The notes under the pieces were generated by a model, which was given only the letters and a program-made list of their open reading frames with translations, was not told the origin of the DNA and did no database searches. From contig MTSL01000077.1 in assembly GCA_002794465.1 (NCBI GenBank), positions 6,090 through 49,171 of the forward strand: a DNA stretch of 43,082 nucleotides, given 5' to 3'. The DNA is from Paramicrosporidium saccamoebae (Eukaryota > Rozellomycota). A program made the position numbers and the translations under genes. This document shows, piece after piece, positions 28,316 to 37,971 of the stretch (positions are counted from its first letter, which is position 1; every line of letters begins with the position of its first letter).

Positions 28316-28420
28316 AAGCATCATTAATGTGAGATTAGGAGTTGTGCTTTATTGTGAGATTGGGAGTTGTCATTTATTGGAATCCCCGGTCCGTTTTGCA
28401 TTTGCAGTGTTTATCCGCTC
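28316..28420. repeat. Short direct repeat in the ELP1-MTR3 spacer
   Basis: The block TGTGAGATTAGGAGTTGTGC followed by TTTAT is repeated as TGTGAGATTGGGAGTTGTCA with TTTAT (about 28329-28378). The spacer is otherwise plain. Confidence 0.5.
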
Positions 28421-29200
28421 ATGTCGTCTGCAAGTGTCGACCGACGGCGAAATGCCGGTCCGGATGTTAGCGTTCGACCATTGCCATTGGAGAGTAAAGA
28501 TACTTCTAGCACACTTGACGCAAATTATGTACGCCGAGACGGCAGATATCCAGAACAGCTGCGTCCCTATGTAATTACTCCCGGGATTGTGACACGCGCA
28601 CCTGGCTCAGTGTATGTCGAGGTGGGAAATACCAAAATAGTCTGTTCTGTATATGGACCACGAAGCGCCGGCTCAAGAACTGCAACAAAGAGTTTTCAAA
28701 CTTTGGGAAACGTTTCCTGTGAGATAAACTACGCCCCGTTCAGTGGCCCACAACGCTGTCCCCATCCTCCCGAGACTGAAGAGGAAGACTTGGCCTTGTT
28801 ATTGCTGCAGGCAATTTGTCCAGCAATTAGACGGGACCTATTTCCCAACTCGTATCTTGACATTTTCGTCACAGTTCTAGAACGTGACGGATCCATTTTG
28901 CCCACAGCCATCACGGCGGCCTCCCTTGCGCTCCATCACTGTGGTATTGAGATGCTTGACACAGTCCTTGCCTGTACTGCCGTTTACTCTGACGTGTGGG
29001 TAATGGATCCTACTAACAGGGAGGAAGTAGGGGCACGAGTCACCGTCTGCATGCTGCCCAACATAGATCAGGTGACGCAGATTTGGGTGACGGGAAAAGT
29101 TCCATGTGAACAGCTAACTGAAGCTCTGGCTCTATGTGCCGATGCCACCAGAGCTCTCTATGATAATATGATCAAGCCAGTATTAGAGGCACTGCAATAA
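28421..29200 (+). CDS. Exosome core subunit, RNase PH fold, MTR3-like
   Basis: This 259-aa ring subunit of the RNA exosome takes part in 3' to 5' RNA processing and decay. Family blocks are GIVTRAPGSVYVEVGNTKIV, VYGPRSA, VSCEINYAPFSG, LDIFVTVLERDGSILPTAIT and AASLAL. The RAPGSVYVE and YAPFSG blocks fit MTR3/EXOSC6 better than RRP41 or RRP46, though paralogue assignment by eye is not certain. The phosphorolytic residues of bacterial RNase PH are not apparent, as expected for eukaryotic rings. The start at 28421 is the first ATG; upstream the frame stays open only from TTG. It is intronless and follows ELP1 by 105 bp. Confidence 0.85.
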   Translation: MSSASVDRRRNAGPDVSVRPLPLESKDTSSTLDANYVRRDGRYPEQLRPYVITPGIVTRAPGSVYVEVGNTKIVCSVYGPRSAGSRTATKSFQTLGNVSCEINYAPFSGPQRCPHPPETEEEDLALLLLQAICPAIRRDLFPNSYLDIFVTVLERDGSILPTAITAASLALHHCGIEMLDTVLACTAVYSDVWVMDPTNREEVGARVTVCMLPNIDQVTQIWVTGKVPCEQLTEALALCADATRALYDNMIKPVLEALQ

Positions 29201-29435
29201 AGGAGACTGTTAATAGCGGATACTGTTTAGCAGGATTTATTAGTGAGCGAGGGTGTAGGTTTCTTAAAGTATCTGGCGTCTTTATCCGCCATCTAGATGA
29301 TACGTAGATCCTGTGTAGTAGAGATTTATTCTCTCATACATAAAATTTCGCGTCTATAGCAACGATCGGGGGTTTTGAATTATGATGGAATATTCTTTGC
29401 ATATACCACGGGTTTTGCATCACTTTGTGATGCGA
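29201..29435. other. Spacer without recognisable gene
   Basis: This is convergent intergenic DNA between the exosome subunit and the minus-strand secreted protein. No coding frame is supported. Confidence 0.5.
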
Positions 29436-29879
29436 TCATAGCTTTGCGTGGAGAAACGGACTAGAGCGTCGTCCACAGAACGATACCAATTCTAGAATCA
29501 TCACCTGGGCACCTTCTTCGTATCGCTGTCCCTCGCTGACCATCACCTCTCTTACCATGTATGTGCCATTCTCTAATCCGTCTGGTGCCTTCATCCGCAT
29601 CGGCGCACTATCTGATTCATTTGGATCCTTCATCTGCATCAGCGCACTTTTGGATCCATTTGGCACTTTCGCTTCCATCAATGATTTGTCCATATCTGTA
29701 AACATTGTATATCCGGATGCCCGCCTTGCGACTAGCAGCAGTTCGTTATTACGAACAATGTCACCCCGTTGAGTAAAGACTTGCTCCACGACTATTGGAG
29801 AATGCGCAGTGATTACCCAGAACTTTCCAGACGCAGAGACAACAGACGCAACAATAGTGACCAGTACGATAAAAAGCAT
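29436..29879 (-). CDS. Small secreted protein with lipoyl/biotinyl-like domain pattern (B), with loop repeat
   Basis: This 147-aa protein has a signal peptide (residues 1-17, LFIVLVTIVASVVSA). The first half-motif is ITAHSPIVVEQVFTQRGDIV with LLLVARR. The second is YMVREVMVSEGQRYEEGA with MILELV. These match the EV.V..GD.V..G pattern of barrel-sandwich domains and the protein at 11218. Where the lipoyl hairpin would be, there is an insert of ~35 residues made of about three imperfect ~13-residue repeats (SALMQMKDPNE, SAPMRMKAPDG). The MK pairs in these repeats recall lipoyl lysines but may be coincidence. It is on the minus strand, convergent with the exosome gene. Function is unknown. Confidence 0.55.
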   Translation of the reverse strand: MLFIVLVTIVASVVSASGKFWVITAHSPIVVEQVFTQRGDIVRNNELLLVARRASGYTMFTDMDKSLMEAKVPNGSKSALMQMKDPNESDSAPMRMKAPDGLENGTYMVREVMVSEGQRYEEGAQVMILELVSFCGRRSSPFLHAKL

Positions 29880-30015
29880 GGCCCTGGCGATATGGCCTCG
29901 ATTGTGTTATGTTGATTGGCCCACAGGTGCCACAAAAGTTGGTGCTCGCAATCGTGCTTCAGTTTCAAATTTATTGTTCATTGAATTAATGCACATCAAT
30001 GGATTCTTGAGCTAT

Positions 30016-30382
30016 TCATAGTTTGCTACTGTGAACATGGGTATTGCTAAGGACAACCATCACCTCGTCTTGACAAAACTTTGCACCCTCATCGGGAAGA
30101 ACTGTCACATGGTACAGCCCACCTGTTCTAGTGCTCCACCCATACGGCACTCTAATCACTAAAATCTCGTTCTTATGTAGGACTTGTAGCAGTTTCATAC
30201 CCGGGAAAATCTACCTCATGAATGAGAGCACAATTATCAATTATCACCTTGTCGCCGATGTTGGCGAGCCGGGCGGTGACTACTATATCGCCAGGAGCAG
30301 TGATGCGGTGTTCGACGCACTGTACCAGCAAGGCAAAAAATAGCGCAAAGAAGAGGTAAATATTCATAGCAGCCGAAGCCAT
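30016..30382 (-). CDS. Small secreted protein with lipoyl/biotinyl-like domain pattern (C), probably one intron
   Basis: Two open stretches in different frames join cleanly if a 43-nt GT-AG intron (30172-30214) is removed, giving 107 aa, one less than protein A at 11218. The N terminus is a signal peptide (residues 6-21, IYLFFALFFALLVQC). The halves are HRITAPGDIVVTARLANIGD with V..DNCALI, and LYHVTVLPDEGAKFCQDEVM. The intron is longer than the others in the window and ends AAG rather than TAG, so a frameshifted pseudogene is the alternative. It lies 136 bp upstream of gene B on the same strand, so A, B and C form a dispersed small family. Confidence 0.5.
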
Positions 30383-30650
30383 GGAGGGGGCCCATTTAAA
30401 ATGGCGCCATCTTGCAATTTAGCCTAATAAGGAAATCTGGGGGGGGATGGCACTTCTACGGACCAGAAATTCAAGTTTTTCATTTCCACCCCCACACCAC
30501 ATCTTTTCCATCCGCCAATAGTTACATTGTATATAGTCCCTACGCCTTCAACGCTGCAATCTCTAAACAATTTCCCTGGGCCCTGGACCCTGGTTCATGG
30601 TTCACGGTTATACTCTCTCTCAAATAGACATTTGTTTTGTGTTATCGTAA

Positions 30651-31234
30651 ATGTCCGGAACGAGTGGTGGAAGCCTTACGGCTCTGAAGCGACTAATGAC
30701 AGAATATAAAGGTTTGTTAACCTATGGGGCGATGACCTGTAGAATTATCGCTAAACGCACCAGACGGCATTACAGCAGGACCTATCAGTGAGGACAACTT
30801 TTTTGCTTGGGAGGCCATCATCGAGTAACTATCCGCTGTGAATGTTAACACTGTCCAGAGGCCCATCCGGAACGCCATACGAGGGCGGAATATTCCCTGC
30901 CTTGATCAACTTTCCCCGCGACTACCCACTAAGTCCTCCGCAAATGCGCTTCTCCGGTCGCCTGTTCCACCCAAATATTTATCCAGACGGACGGGTATGC
31001 ATCAGTATTTTACACCCACCAGGAGATGACCCCAACATGTACGAAAGCAGCTCTGAACGATGGAGTCCCGTCCAGAGTGTAGAAAAGATTTTGCTCTCCG
31101 TCGTCAGCATGCTGGCCGAGCCCAATGATGAGAGCGGGGCCAACATTGATGCCTCCAAAATCTGGCGTACCAATAGAGCAGAATTTGATCGGATTGTCAA
31201 GGATTGTGTTCGCGAATCGCTCGGTTTGCTTTAA
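30651..31234 (+). CDS. UBE2G2: Ubiquitin-conjugating enzyme E2 of the UBC7/UBE2G2 type
   Basis: Exons are 30651-30711, 30743-30824 and 30859-31234, with introns of 31 and 34 nt (both GT-AG); the product is 172 aa. It transfers ubiquitin, in this family mainly for ER-associated degradation. The N-terminal helix [14 protein letters not shown] is completed only after splicing. The catalytic cysteine is C95 in [15 protein letters not shown]. The acidic-loop insertion after the cysteine ([20 protein letters not shown]) is the mark of the UBC7/UBE2G class. [18 protein letters not shown] and LRF-type HPNIYPDG motifs are standard. A decayed duplicate of its last codons lies at about 31505-31545. Confidence 0.93.
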
Positions 31235-31575
31235 ATTATCAATAAACAGTTTCTTTTGTAGCGCAGTCACTAATGCGAGTCAAGACGACTTGCTGAGCCT
31301 AACTAACTCGCAGAAGACGTGCAAAGGCAAAAGGTCGTTTAACCCTGTGATGTAGAGAACTGATCAGCTGGGTATTCAAGGATTATTACATTATTTGCGA
31401 GACCATAAATAGGCTGTTGGATTAATAGTGGACGGATTCCCGTCTGACCTGGTACGTGGTATTATCATCTCTACGCGATAATACAACTCAAGAGCACGGC
31501 TATTTTATGGATTGGGTGCACGAGTCACTCGGCCTGCTTTAAATTACAAATAAACGATTTCTTTTGTAGCGCGGG
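31235..31575. repeat. Decayed tandem duplication of the UBC7-EB1 junction
   Basis: The block from the UBC7 C terminus through the spacer into the EB1 first exon occurs twice. First comes the real UBC7 end plus a broken EB1 start (31200-31345: GACTTGCTGAGC, later GACGTGCAAAGGCA). Second comes a broken UBC7 end (ESLGLL plus stop, about 31505-31542) plus the real EB1 start. TTTCTTTTGTAGCGC is shared by both. A dispersed element (31346-31480) sits between the copies. Confidence 0.75.
31346..31480 (+). mobile_element. Short dispersed element (solo LTR or MITE), copy 5
   Basis: It begins TGTGATGTAGAGAACTGATC, contains CTGGGTATTCAAGGATTA, and ends near GTGGTATTATCATCTCTACG. Its target duplication is not clear and the right end is uncertain by a few bases. 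It lies inside the duplicated UBC7-EB1 junction. Confidence 0.6.
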
Positions 31576-32429
31576 ATGGCGACTGCCGCAGCCGCTAATG
31601 AGAGTCGAGGCGACTTGCTGAGCTGGATTAACGACCTGCTTCAACTTAATGTGTCAAAGATTGAACAGGTTGGCACTGGTGCAGTGCTCTGTCAGATTAT
31701 GGACTCAATATACGGTATCCGGCCGCTGTGTGACTTGAATTGCAGGTGACGTGCAAATGCACAAGGTCAAGTTTAATACAATCCAAGAGTACGAATATGT
31801 CAACAACTTTAAAGTGCTGCAATCCTGCTTCACTCTGCATGGACTCGATAAGGTATTGCCATTTTCGGGTCTGCATTGTATAGTTTATCCCAGTTGACCG
31901 TCTGGTGAAATTAAAGTTTCAAGACAATTTGGAATTCTTGCAATGGATGAAAAAGTTCTGGGACAGCAATTATCCTGGCGGCAGTTATGATGCCATTGCC
32001 CGTCGCAAGGGTCTCGCTGGTTGCCAAGACGTCTCTAATCAGCGAACCTCCAGTGGCTCCCGTATTTTGACAATACTTGGTTAATTTCTAGTGAAAACGG
32101 TTTCCAGGTCCTCGGCCTCGCTGGTTGGTGCTCAACGCATCAACGCTGCTACTCCGCCGGCCACCCCGTCGACCGTCAGCCATTTTCAGCAGACCATTAA
32201 TCACCTCAACAATGATCTAACCACTGTAAAGTTGCAGCTGGATGAGATGGAGAAGGAGCGTGATTTTTATTTTAATAAGCTCCGTGATATTGAGATTATA
32301 ACCCAACAGGTCACTGATTCTGCTGTTCTGGAGAGTGAAATGTTCAAGTGCATCACCGAGGTCCTGTACAAGACTGAAGACGGATTCGAGATTCCCCAAG
32401 AGATGGAAGGCGGGGCTGTTGTGGTCTAA
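31576..32429 (+). CDS. Microtubule plus-end tracking protein EB1
   Basis: Exons are 31576-31714, 31746-31852, 31884-32061 and 32092-32429, with introns of 31, 31 and 30 nt, all GT-AG; length is 253 aa. The N-terminal calponin-homology domain carries the EB1 blocks [59 protein letters not shown] and YDAIARR. After a short S/T-rich linker comes the EB homology coiled coil ([20 protein letters not shown]). The protein ends with three valines instead of the EEY/F tail that recruits CAP-Gly proteins in animals. It regulates microtubule growth and spindle behaviour. Confidence 0.93.
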
Positions 32430-32524
32430 TAAATCTATTTAAGGGGCACGTGAAGCCATATTTCCTATTTCAGCTTACCCAGCACGAGTAATCTGAAAAC
32501 CGACTCTTGCAGCCAGCATAAATA

Positions 32525-33041
32525 ATGGAATCAAAGCCGATCACGAGTCGCTACCGACCAAATCCGCTGGGTATTGCCCTTTCTGCATTTCAGGCATGTC
32601 TCTTGCTGGTAAGCGCAACTTGATGACAGTAATGGCCAGCTGAATGTGGTGATAGAGACAAGACATGTAATTTTCAATCAAAAAGCCCTGGGATCGCTGT
32701 ACATTGTCCCGCTCATCATTGTGTATGCCGCAGCAATTGCCTGCATTGTGTCGCTTCTCATTCCTCCCCATCCCAGCACCCGTCTTGCCGTACTCTTTGT
32801 CATGGCCTAATGATCATAGTGTATCATCACATATGGCTTGCATGGAGTCTGCAGCCTAGTATTCATTGAGCAGGCATGGATTGTGGACGAGCTGCTCGTC
32901 AATTATACTATACCTGCCATCCTTGATATCAGTCTGACCATTGCCAACATTAATGGGCCCGGCTCTACTCCGGGTAAGCTGCTACCCTACCGTCTGGACA
33001 CGACCAATATATCGTTCAGTTCCGCCCAGCACCTTCCATAA
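32525..33041 (+). CDS. Unknown four-pass membrane protein, 151 aa, three exons
   Basis: Exons are 32525-32608, 32640-32789 and 32820-33041, with introns of 31 and 30 nt (GT-AG; the second has CTAAT before the acceptor). The sum is in frame. Four hydrophobic segments are visible, near residues 15-30, 45-67, 78-96 and 105-118, with short loops and a polar ~25-residue C-terminal tail. Design and intron placement (one early, one in the middle) resemble the five-gene family at 36327-39996, but sequence similarity is weak, so I do not assign it to that family. No function is recognised. Confidence 0.7.
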
Positions 33042-33101
33042 CCATCGAGAACCCCTCCCTGGTGCCTCATGTACCGATATCGCAAAATATAAAACATTTT
33101 A

Positions 33102-34160
33102 ATGCTACGGCAATTCTCCACGGGCCTCTTTATCCCAAAATTGCTCGGAGGACCCGGAAAGTGTATTCTTGACCGTGGGGTTGTGAGTGTGACGGGACAG
33201 GACGCGGCAAAGTTTTTGAATGGCATTTGCACAAGTAATATCTTTAAATGGTCTTCAAACCCCAATGTCCCTGGAGTGTTCGCCGGCTTCCTTACTCCGC
33301 AAGCATACGACTGCACTTTTCTCATAAACTTAGGGACGCTTAATGTACGATGCCTTTATATATCGGCATCAGGACGGCTTTGTGCTCGATTGCGACCGTC
33401 GTGTCACTGGTGATTTCATGTTCCACCTGAAACAGTACAAATTAAGAAGTAAGATTGAAATCATGGACGAGTCAGCGACCATGTCCATTTGCGCCGGGTG
33501 GAATGGAGAAGCGGAGGATAATGCAGTAAAAGATGAACGCTGTGATTGGAACATGTGGAGAACAATTGTCACGTCGACAGATGGCGTGAGCAGGGACACG
33601 GATATCTACAATACACTCCGGATGATCAAGGGAGTGCCAGAGGGACCCGTGGAGATAGCACGAGGAAAGGCTATCCCCATGGAATACAATCTCGAATTGA
33701 TGAATGGAGGTACTCTGGGACCTCACCTCTCTTACATATAGTCGATCTCCACAAGGGCTGTTACATGGGACAGGAATTGATTACGCGCACATTGCACAAG
33801 GGAGTTGTTAGGAAGCGCGTCGTTCCGCTTCGATTGTACGAAGAAGGGCAGAGATCTGACAAAGAGTTTGTTCCCAATCCCACTTGTACCTTTGAGGGAC
33901 TCGATCTGGGGAGCGAGCTCCACAAAATTGAACCGAACACTGCCACTACCATCCGGGAGATTACCAAAATCGAGCCCACTCGCAATTTTGGGAAAATAAT
34001 CGGTCTCGTCGGCAATATGGGATTAGCGCTAGTTCGGTTGGAGGATATACCTCCGAACGGTACTTTTGCCGTTCACAGGCCGCATCTGTCCCCCGGGGCG
34101 CCAACATTTCTACTCGGCCGCGTAACTATCCCGGATTGGTGGCCAGTAAACACAAAATGA
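33102..34160 (+). CDS. IBA57: Mitochondrial iron-sulfur assembly factor IBA57 (GcvT-like)
   Basis: Exons are 33102-33302, 33334-33709 and 33742-34160; length 331 aa. The first intron (31 nt) starts GC and ends AG; the second (32 nt) is GT-AG. Splicing restores the family blocks AGFLTPQGRLMYDAFIYRH and MEYNLELMNGVDLHKGCYMG. The second carries the KGCY.GQE signature with its conserved cysteine. IBA57 works with ISCA proteins in making 4Fe-4S clusters in mitochondria. The N terminus (MLRQFSTGLFIPKLL) is a good mitochondrial presequence. This shows the organism keeps mitochondrial Fe-S maturation. Confidence 0.92.
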
Positions 34161-34520
34161 GCTAGTACATAGAGATACGTGTGAAGCGGTACATCTGTAA
34201 AGGGTCTGTTGAAGAGCAGTAAAGTTATTTACTAGAGCTTGTGATGTGCTGAGAGCGGATTAGTTATAAAAGGGTTATGGGCGAGACGATTTAGATACGA
34301 ATCGACTCCATAGAGGGTCTTTACCTCTAATCTTATGCTTGTTTAATCCTACACTTGATTAATCCTACGCTTGAGTAATCCTACACTTGTCACTCAAACT
34401 CTACATTACTACTCTCATACTACATTTTTTTACTCAAATCTCACGCTCACTACTCTCATGCTACACTTTTTGCTCCAATCTTACATCTTTTACAAAAACA
34501 ATAATACACTTTATCTATCG
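34161..34520. repeat. Spacer with 15-bp tandem repeat TTAATCCTACACTTG
   Basis: Four or so copies of TAATCCTACACTTGA lie at about 34330-34393, followed by a CT-rich stretch with recurring ACTCTCAT(A/G)CTACA. No gene is seen. Confidence 0.6.
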
Positions 34521-36099
34521 ATGAATCATGCGTTGACGCCATCGACTCTTGACAGGCTGGAGTATCAAAGGGAGCTGTGTGAGGATAATTCTGTTGGCGA
34601 ATACTTGCTTAATCGGGCAATTGGTTTCGAAGCGCCTACTGTGGCCCGACAGGCTGCCCGGAGGCAGTACGTCAATATTCCACCTAGCGAGACATTGTAC
34701 GAACAAGAATTTCCTGCAAGTCTAAAGCGTTTTTCTCTAACTGGAAGAGCATGCCATGCCATAATGTTTTGACTGTTAGTACTTGATTGGTTTTGGGAGG
34801 AGCAGTCACTCTGTCATGATATTCAACGTGTCTTTCACTGGAGCGCCCAGAACAGCAGACAACTTCTTTACGCTCAGAAATGAGGTGTTGCTCTGTGCGG
34901 GCACAGAAAATCTCTGTCGCGATTTCTGTCTATTCACGCCCGACGATCGCTTCGTACTCTGCAGTGGGGGATTGACGTTATAGATTATTGTTGCATCGGC
35001 AGAGTCTTCAAACAACACATTTAATGTCGAGCCAGAGAGGCCCCCGAATAGTAACCCACACTCGCTAACAGGTCTATCCAGTCTTGACGATGTCCGGTTT
35101 CATTCCATTGACATAATGACAGGAAAAGTCGTAGACCGCATAAAGTTTACTCGTGACTACATCCTGCTCTCTAACTATGCTGGGGTTTCAATGAACGGCA
35201 GAAAATTGGCCATAGTTTCTCTACAAAATCAGCTGATCAAGATTTATGAAATTGATCACAAAGGACGGTTTAATGCGAAGCAAATCGTCGGGTACAGCCT
35301 TTACGGAGATGATTACGAAGAAGTTTCTGGCAAGCCCTTGTTGGGGTTTAGACAGCGTCTCATGTCGTATCTGTATCGAAACGCCCTGGAAAAGGAAAAT
35401 CCGCAATTATCGGTGCGACTGTTGTATAATAACTGGGAAATTGTTGAAAATCTGTGCATTTCCCGAGTCCAATTTCTGGACGACGCGCATTTGCTGATCA
35501 AACTAACTTGTCCAGAGTCGCTTTCGGTGAGATCGCGAGCAATGTCCGACAGTGTTCTTCAAAACACTGCATTCTTTGTTGTATATAATCTTCAGGACAC
35601 TCAAATCGAATGCTTCCACCGCAGCACCAGCCAGGTATAGATTTTTTTAACAAGTCCCTAATTCTAGTAGGAATTGTACGAGGCTGTTCGGGACTACAAT
35701 GACTATCTTCGTGTCGTCTCTGCAACGGATCCCACCTCGGATCATGGCATATCGTGGCAGTCCACCCCATCAACGGATATTTATGAAAGACAAGTTTGGG
35801 AGCGCAATGTGCAATTGCTCGCTGCCTCTCGACCAGCACAGGGAGATTTGTATGCCGCCAAGAGATTGCTGCTTTCGTTGCCGTACTCGCCCCAGACATA
35901 CTCGGAATCTCCTTACTTGGATCCCAGCATCTTTAGATTCGATGAAAGATCAGTGTCATCCTCAGAGAGACAAAGGAGTGCCGCCGATTTCCCAGTTCGG
36001 TTCTTTTCAAGACGGAGTGATCGGGTAGCATTCCGATTGAATAGCGGTTCCTGTCCCGATACAGCCCCTCCGTCGTCCAACCCGTACCGTGTCAAGTAA
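34521..36099 (+). CDS. DET1: DET1 homologue (CRL4 ubiquitin-ligase adaptor)
   Basis: Exons are 34521-34748, 34780-34953, 34984-35634 and 35671-36099; introns of 31 (GC-AG), 30 and 36 nt; 493 aa. DET1 joins DDB1, DDA1 and COP1 in cullin-4 ligases and acts in the nucleus. Matching blocks are LKRFSLTGRYLIGF, RFIIVASAESSNN, FHSIDIMTGKVVDRI, LAIVSLQNQLIKIYEI and, most clearly, LPYSPQTYSESPYLDPSIF. The stretches FPVRFFSRRSD and VAFRLNSG also match. The last ~40 residues of animal DET1 are missing and replaced by a short P/S-rich tail, which may be real truncation or a missed last exon. The internal joins at GC-AG and at 35635-35670 are needed to keep the family alignment. Confidence 0.88.
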
Positions 36100-36326
36100 C
36101 TCGTCAGCGTCACTCTAACATTTTGTAGAAAATACACACAATGGATATTTCATCCATATCTCCCGCTAGTAATTTCGTCTCAACACACTTTGATTCGTTC
36201 CAATACGGTAAATATCCACTACAAGCCATCCCATTCGAGAGGTATCCAATAAAAGTCACGCCATTTTTTTCTCATCCAATGGACTGAAGCGTATTAGATG
36301 GCCGCCTCCGGTCAGTCTGGCGTACG

Positions 36327-36796
36327 ATGGAGTTTAGAAGAAGTGTTCCTGGCACTATTATATTTGTCCTCTTAGCCCTGATTCACCTTGTACACTTTTC
36401 CTTTCCTTTGCTAAAATTTACTAGGATGCGTTCTATGAGATAGTAAGGTCTATCTGGGACTGGGAGTACCTTGACTGGGTGGCCCTTCTTGCCGAAATCC
36501 TTCAAGTCTTAGTCTTTGTCGTCTACGTTTTTATGATCTTCTTTCCCATCAAGACTTTTGTCGGGCGAATCTCGGTTGCTTTTGTCTTTGCCTTGAACTT
36601 TGTAAGCAACTTGACAGCGTTTATCGTGCTGTACCAGGCACGGAGGATGGTCGATCTGGTGGTCTTTATGTTAGCAGCGTTAGATTTAATTATTGTCCTT
36701 GTGCTGCTCATTAATCCCCGCGGACGGGTGGCCAAGGTGACACCCTTCTATGCAGTAATGGACAGCCATATGTCGCAAAACAGCCCCGCAAAGTAA
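36327..36796 (+). CDS. Four-pass membrane family protein 1 (unknown)
   Basis: Exons are 36327-36389 and 36425-36796 with a 35-nt intron; 144 aa. The start (MEFRRSVPGTIIFVLLALI) matches the N-terminal block of its four neighbours: charged first residues, RS, then GT and a hydrophobic segment. Four hydrophobic spans are visible, about residues 10-21, 39-62, 70-88 and 95-113. The intron after residue 21 is at the same place as intron 1 of members 2, 3 and 5. The second intron of members 2 and 3 is absent. The tail (VTPFYAVMDS) aligns with LPFYKD of member 2 and VTPF of members 3 and 4. Function is unknown. Confidence 0.78.
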
Positions 36797-36871
36797 AAAA
36801 TTATTATTCTGGTTGGTGTGAAAATGTGTTATTAGAGACAATATCCGCCTGTTGCATGGCGGGAGCATAAC

Positions 36872-37030
36872 TGTGACGTAGAGGCAGAGGATGATTAGTT
36901 GGGTATATGACGTAGAGGGTTGATTAGTTGCTGGGTATTTGAGGACAGTGAGATGTGTATCCATACTATTCTAGGATTAGCAGTGAACAACCCCCCTTCC
37001 CGTCCGTGGTATTATCCCCACTACGCGACA
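36872..37030 (+). mobile_element. Short dispersed element (solo LTR or MITE), copy 6
   Basis: It begins TGTGACGTAGAGGC and ends CCCCACTACGCGACA, with a perfect 4-bp duplication TAAC (36868-36871 and 37031-37034). Its interior closely matches the copy at 1608 (CTATTCTAGGATTAGCAGTG). The left part contains the GTAGAGG..GATTAG motif twice. Confidence 0.8.
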
Positions 37031-37295
37031 TAACCACGGACACGTACTTTGTCATTTTTTTGTGGGAGCAGGGAACTGTTTATTATCAACTGCCTTTTAC
37101 GGGTAAAATCTCAACTAGCTACCCCATTCGAAGATCTGGCTTGAAAGTATGCATGGTTCAACTAATTGGTCGCAACAGGAATCACCCAATAGACTGAACA
37201 AAATTTAGCAATGTGATTGGTTCCAAGTACCATGTCCAATGACTAGGTTTAAATGTATATACTACAAGATCCCAGCGAGTCGTCCAAGAGCCACA

Positions 37296-37771
37296 ATGAG
37301 CGAAGTAAAGAGAAGTGTTGGAGGGACGGTGCTGTTTGTGACTATGGCCTTGGTCCTTTTGGTAATCACGACTTTCTAGGCTAACTAATAGGCCTCATTC
37401 ATTGAGATCATTCAAGACTTGATTTACAATCGATTCCGGGCTCTCTGGGGCAACATCCTTGGCCTTATTATTTTCCCAATGATACTTCTCATGCTCTTTG
37501 TGCACTTTAATTATCGCACGCTTCGCATCGCCGTACCTCCCCATGGCTGTTTATAATTTCATAGAGTGGCGTTGTTTTCATAGTAGGAGCTGTGCTACGC
37601 TTAATCTTTTTCCTTGTCATGCTATTCCAGTATGGGATCTATTCTGGAACAAGTGCTTCAGTCATGTTCCCCATGCTGACTGCGGGAATTGCACTGTGCA
37701 TGAAGTCTGACTCCAAGCTAGCGCCCGTTTTGCCCTTTTACAAAGATCCTTTAGTGGAATCGCCAGTGTAA
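37296..37771 (+). CDS. Four-pass membrane family protein 2 (unknown)
   Basis: Exons are 37296-37361, 37392-37532 and 37565-37771; introns of 30 and 32 nt; 137 aa. The N-terminal block is KRSVGGTVLFVTMALVLL. The first intron has CTAACTAATAG at its end and an alternative upstream TAG. The second intron falls just after the second hydrophobic span, at the same place as in member 3. Four spans are predicted. The tail is VLPFYKDPLVE. A CCAAT motif lies upstream at about 37240. Function is unknown. Confidence 0.8.
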
Positions 37772-37971
37772 ATAATAGTGGCATTGTACATAGTAAAATG
37801 ATAAAAATTGTGAGATTGAAAGTAAAGTTTGGGTCCTTGGTTGTATATATGCTCTTGCATAGTAATGTCATCTCTATCGTGCCTTGTCGTGCTTAATCAG
37901 TGATTGGATACCTTGTGATGCACCCAATGAGCGCTCGTGGACTTAAAGCCTCGGCCATCCTCGAACTCGTG

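Noticed and set aside
30412-30709. Small frames upstream of UBC7
   Set aside because: They overlap the first UBC7 exon in other frames and have no recognisable feature.
35674-36028. Frames overlapping the last DET1 exon on both strands
   Set aside because: Only the frame matching the DET1 LPYSPQTYSESPYLD block is supported.
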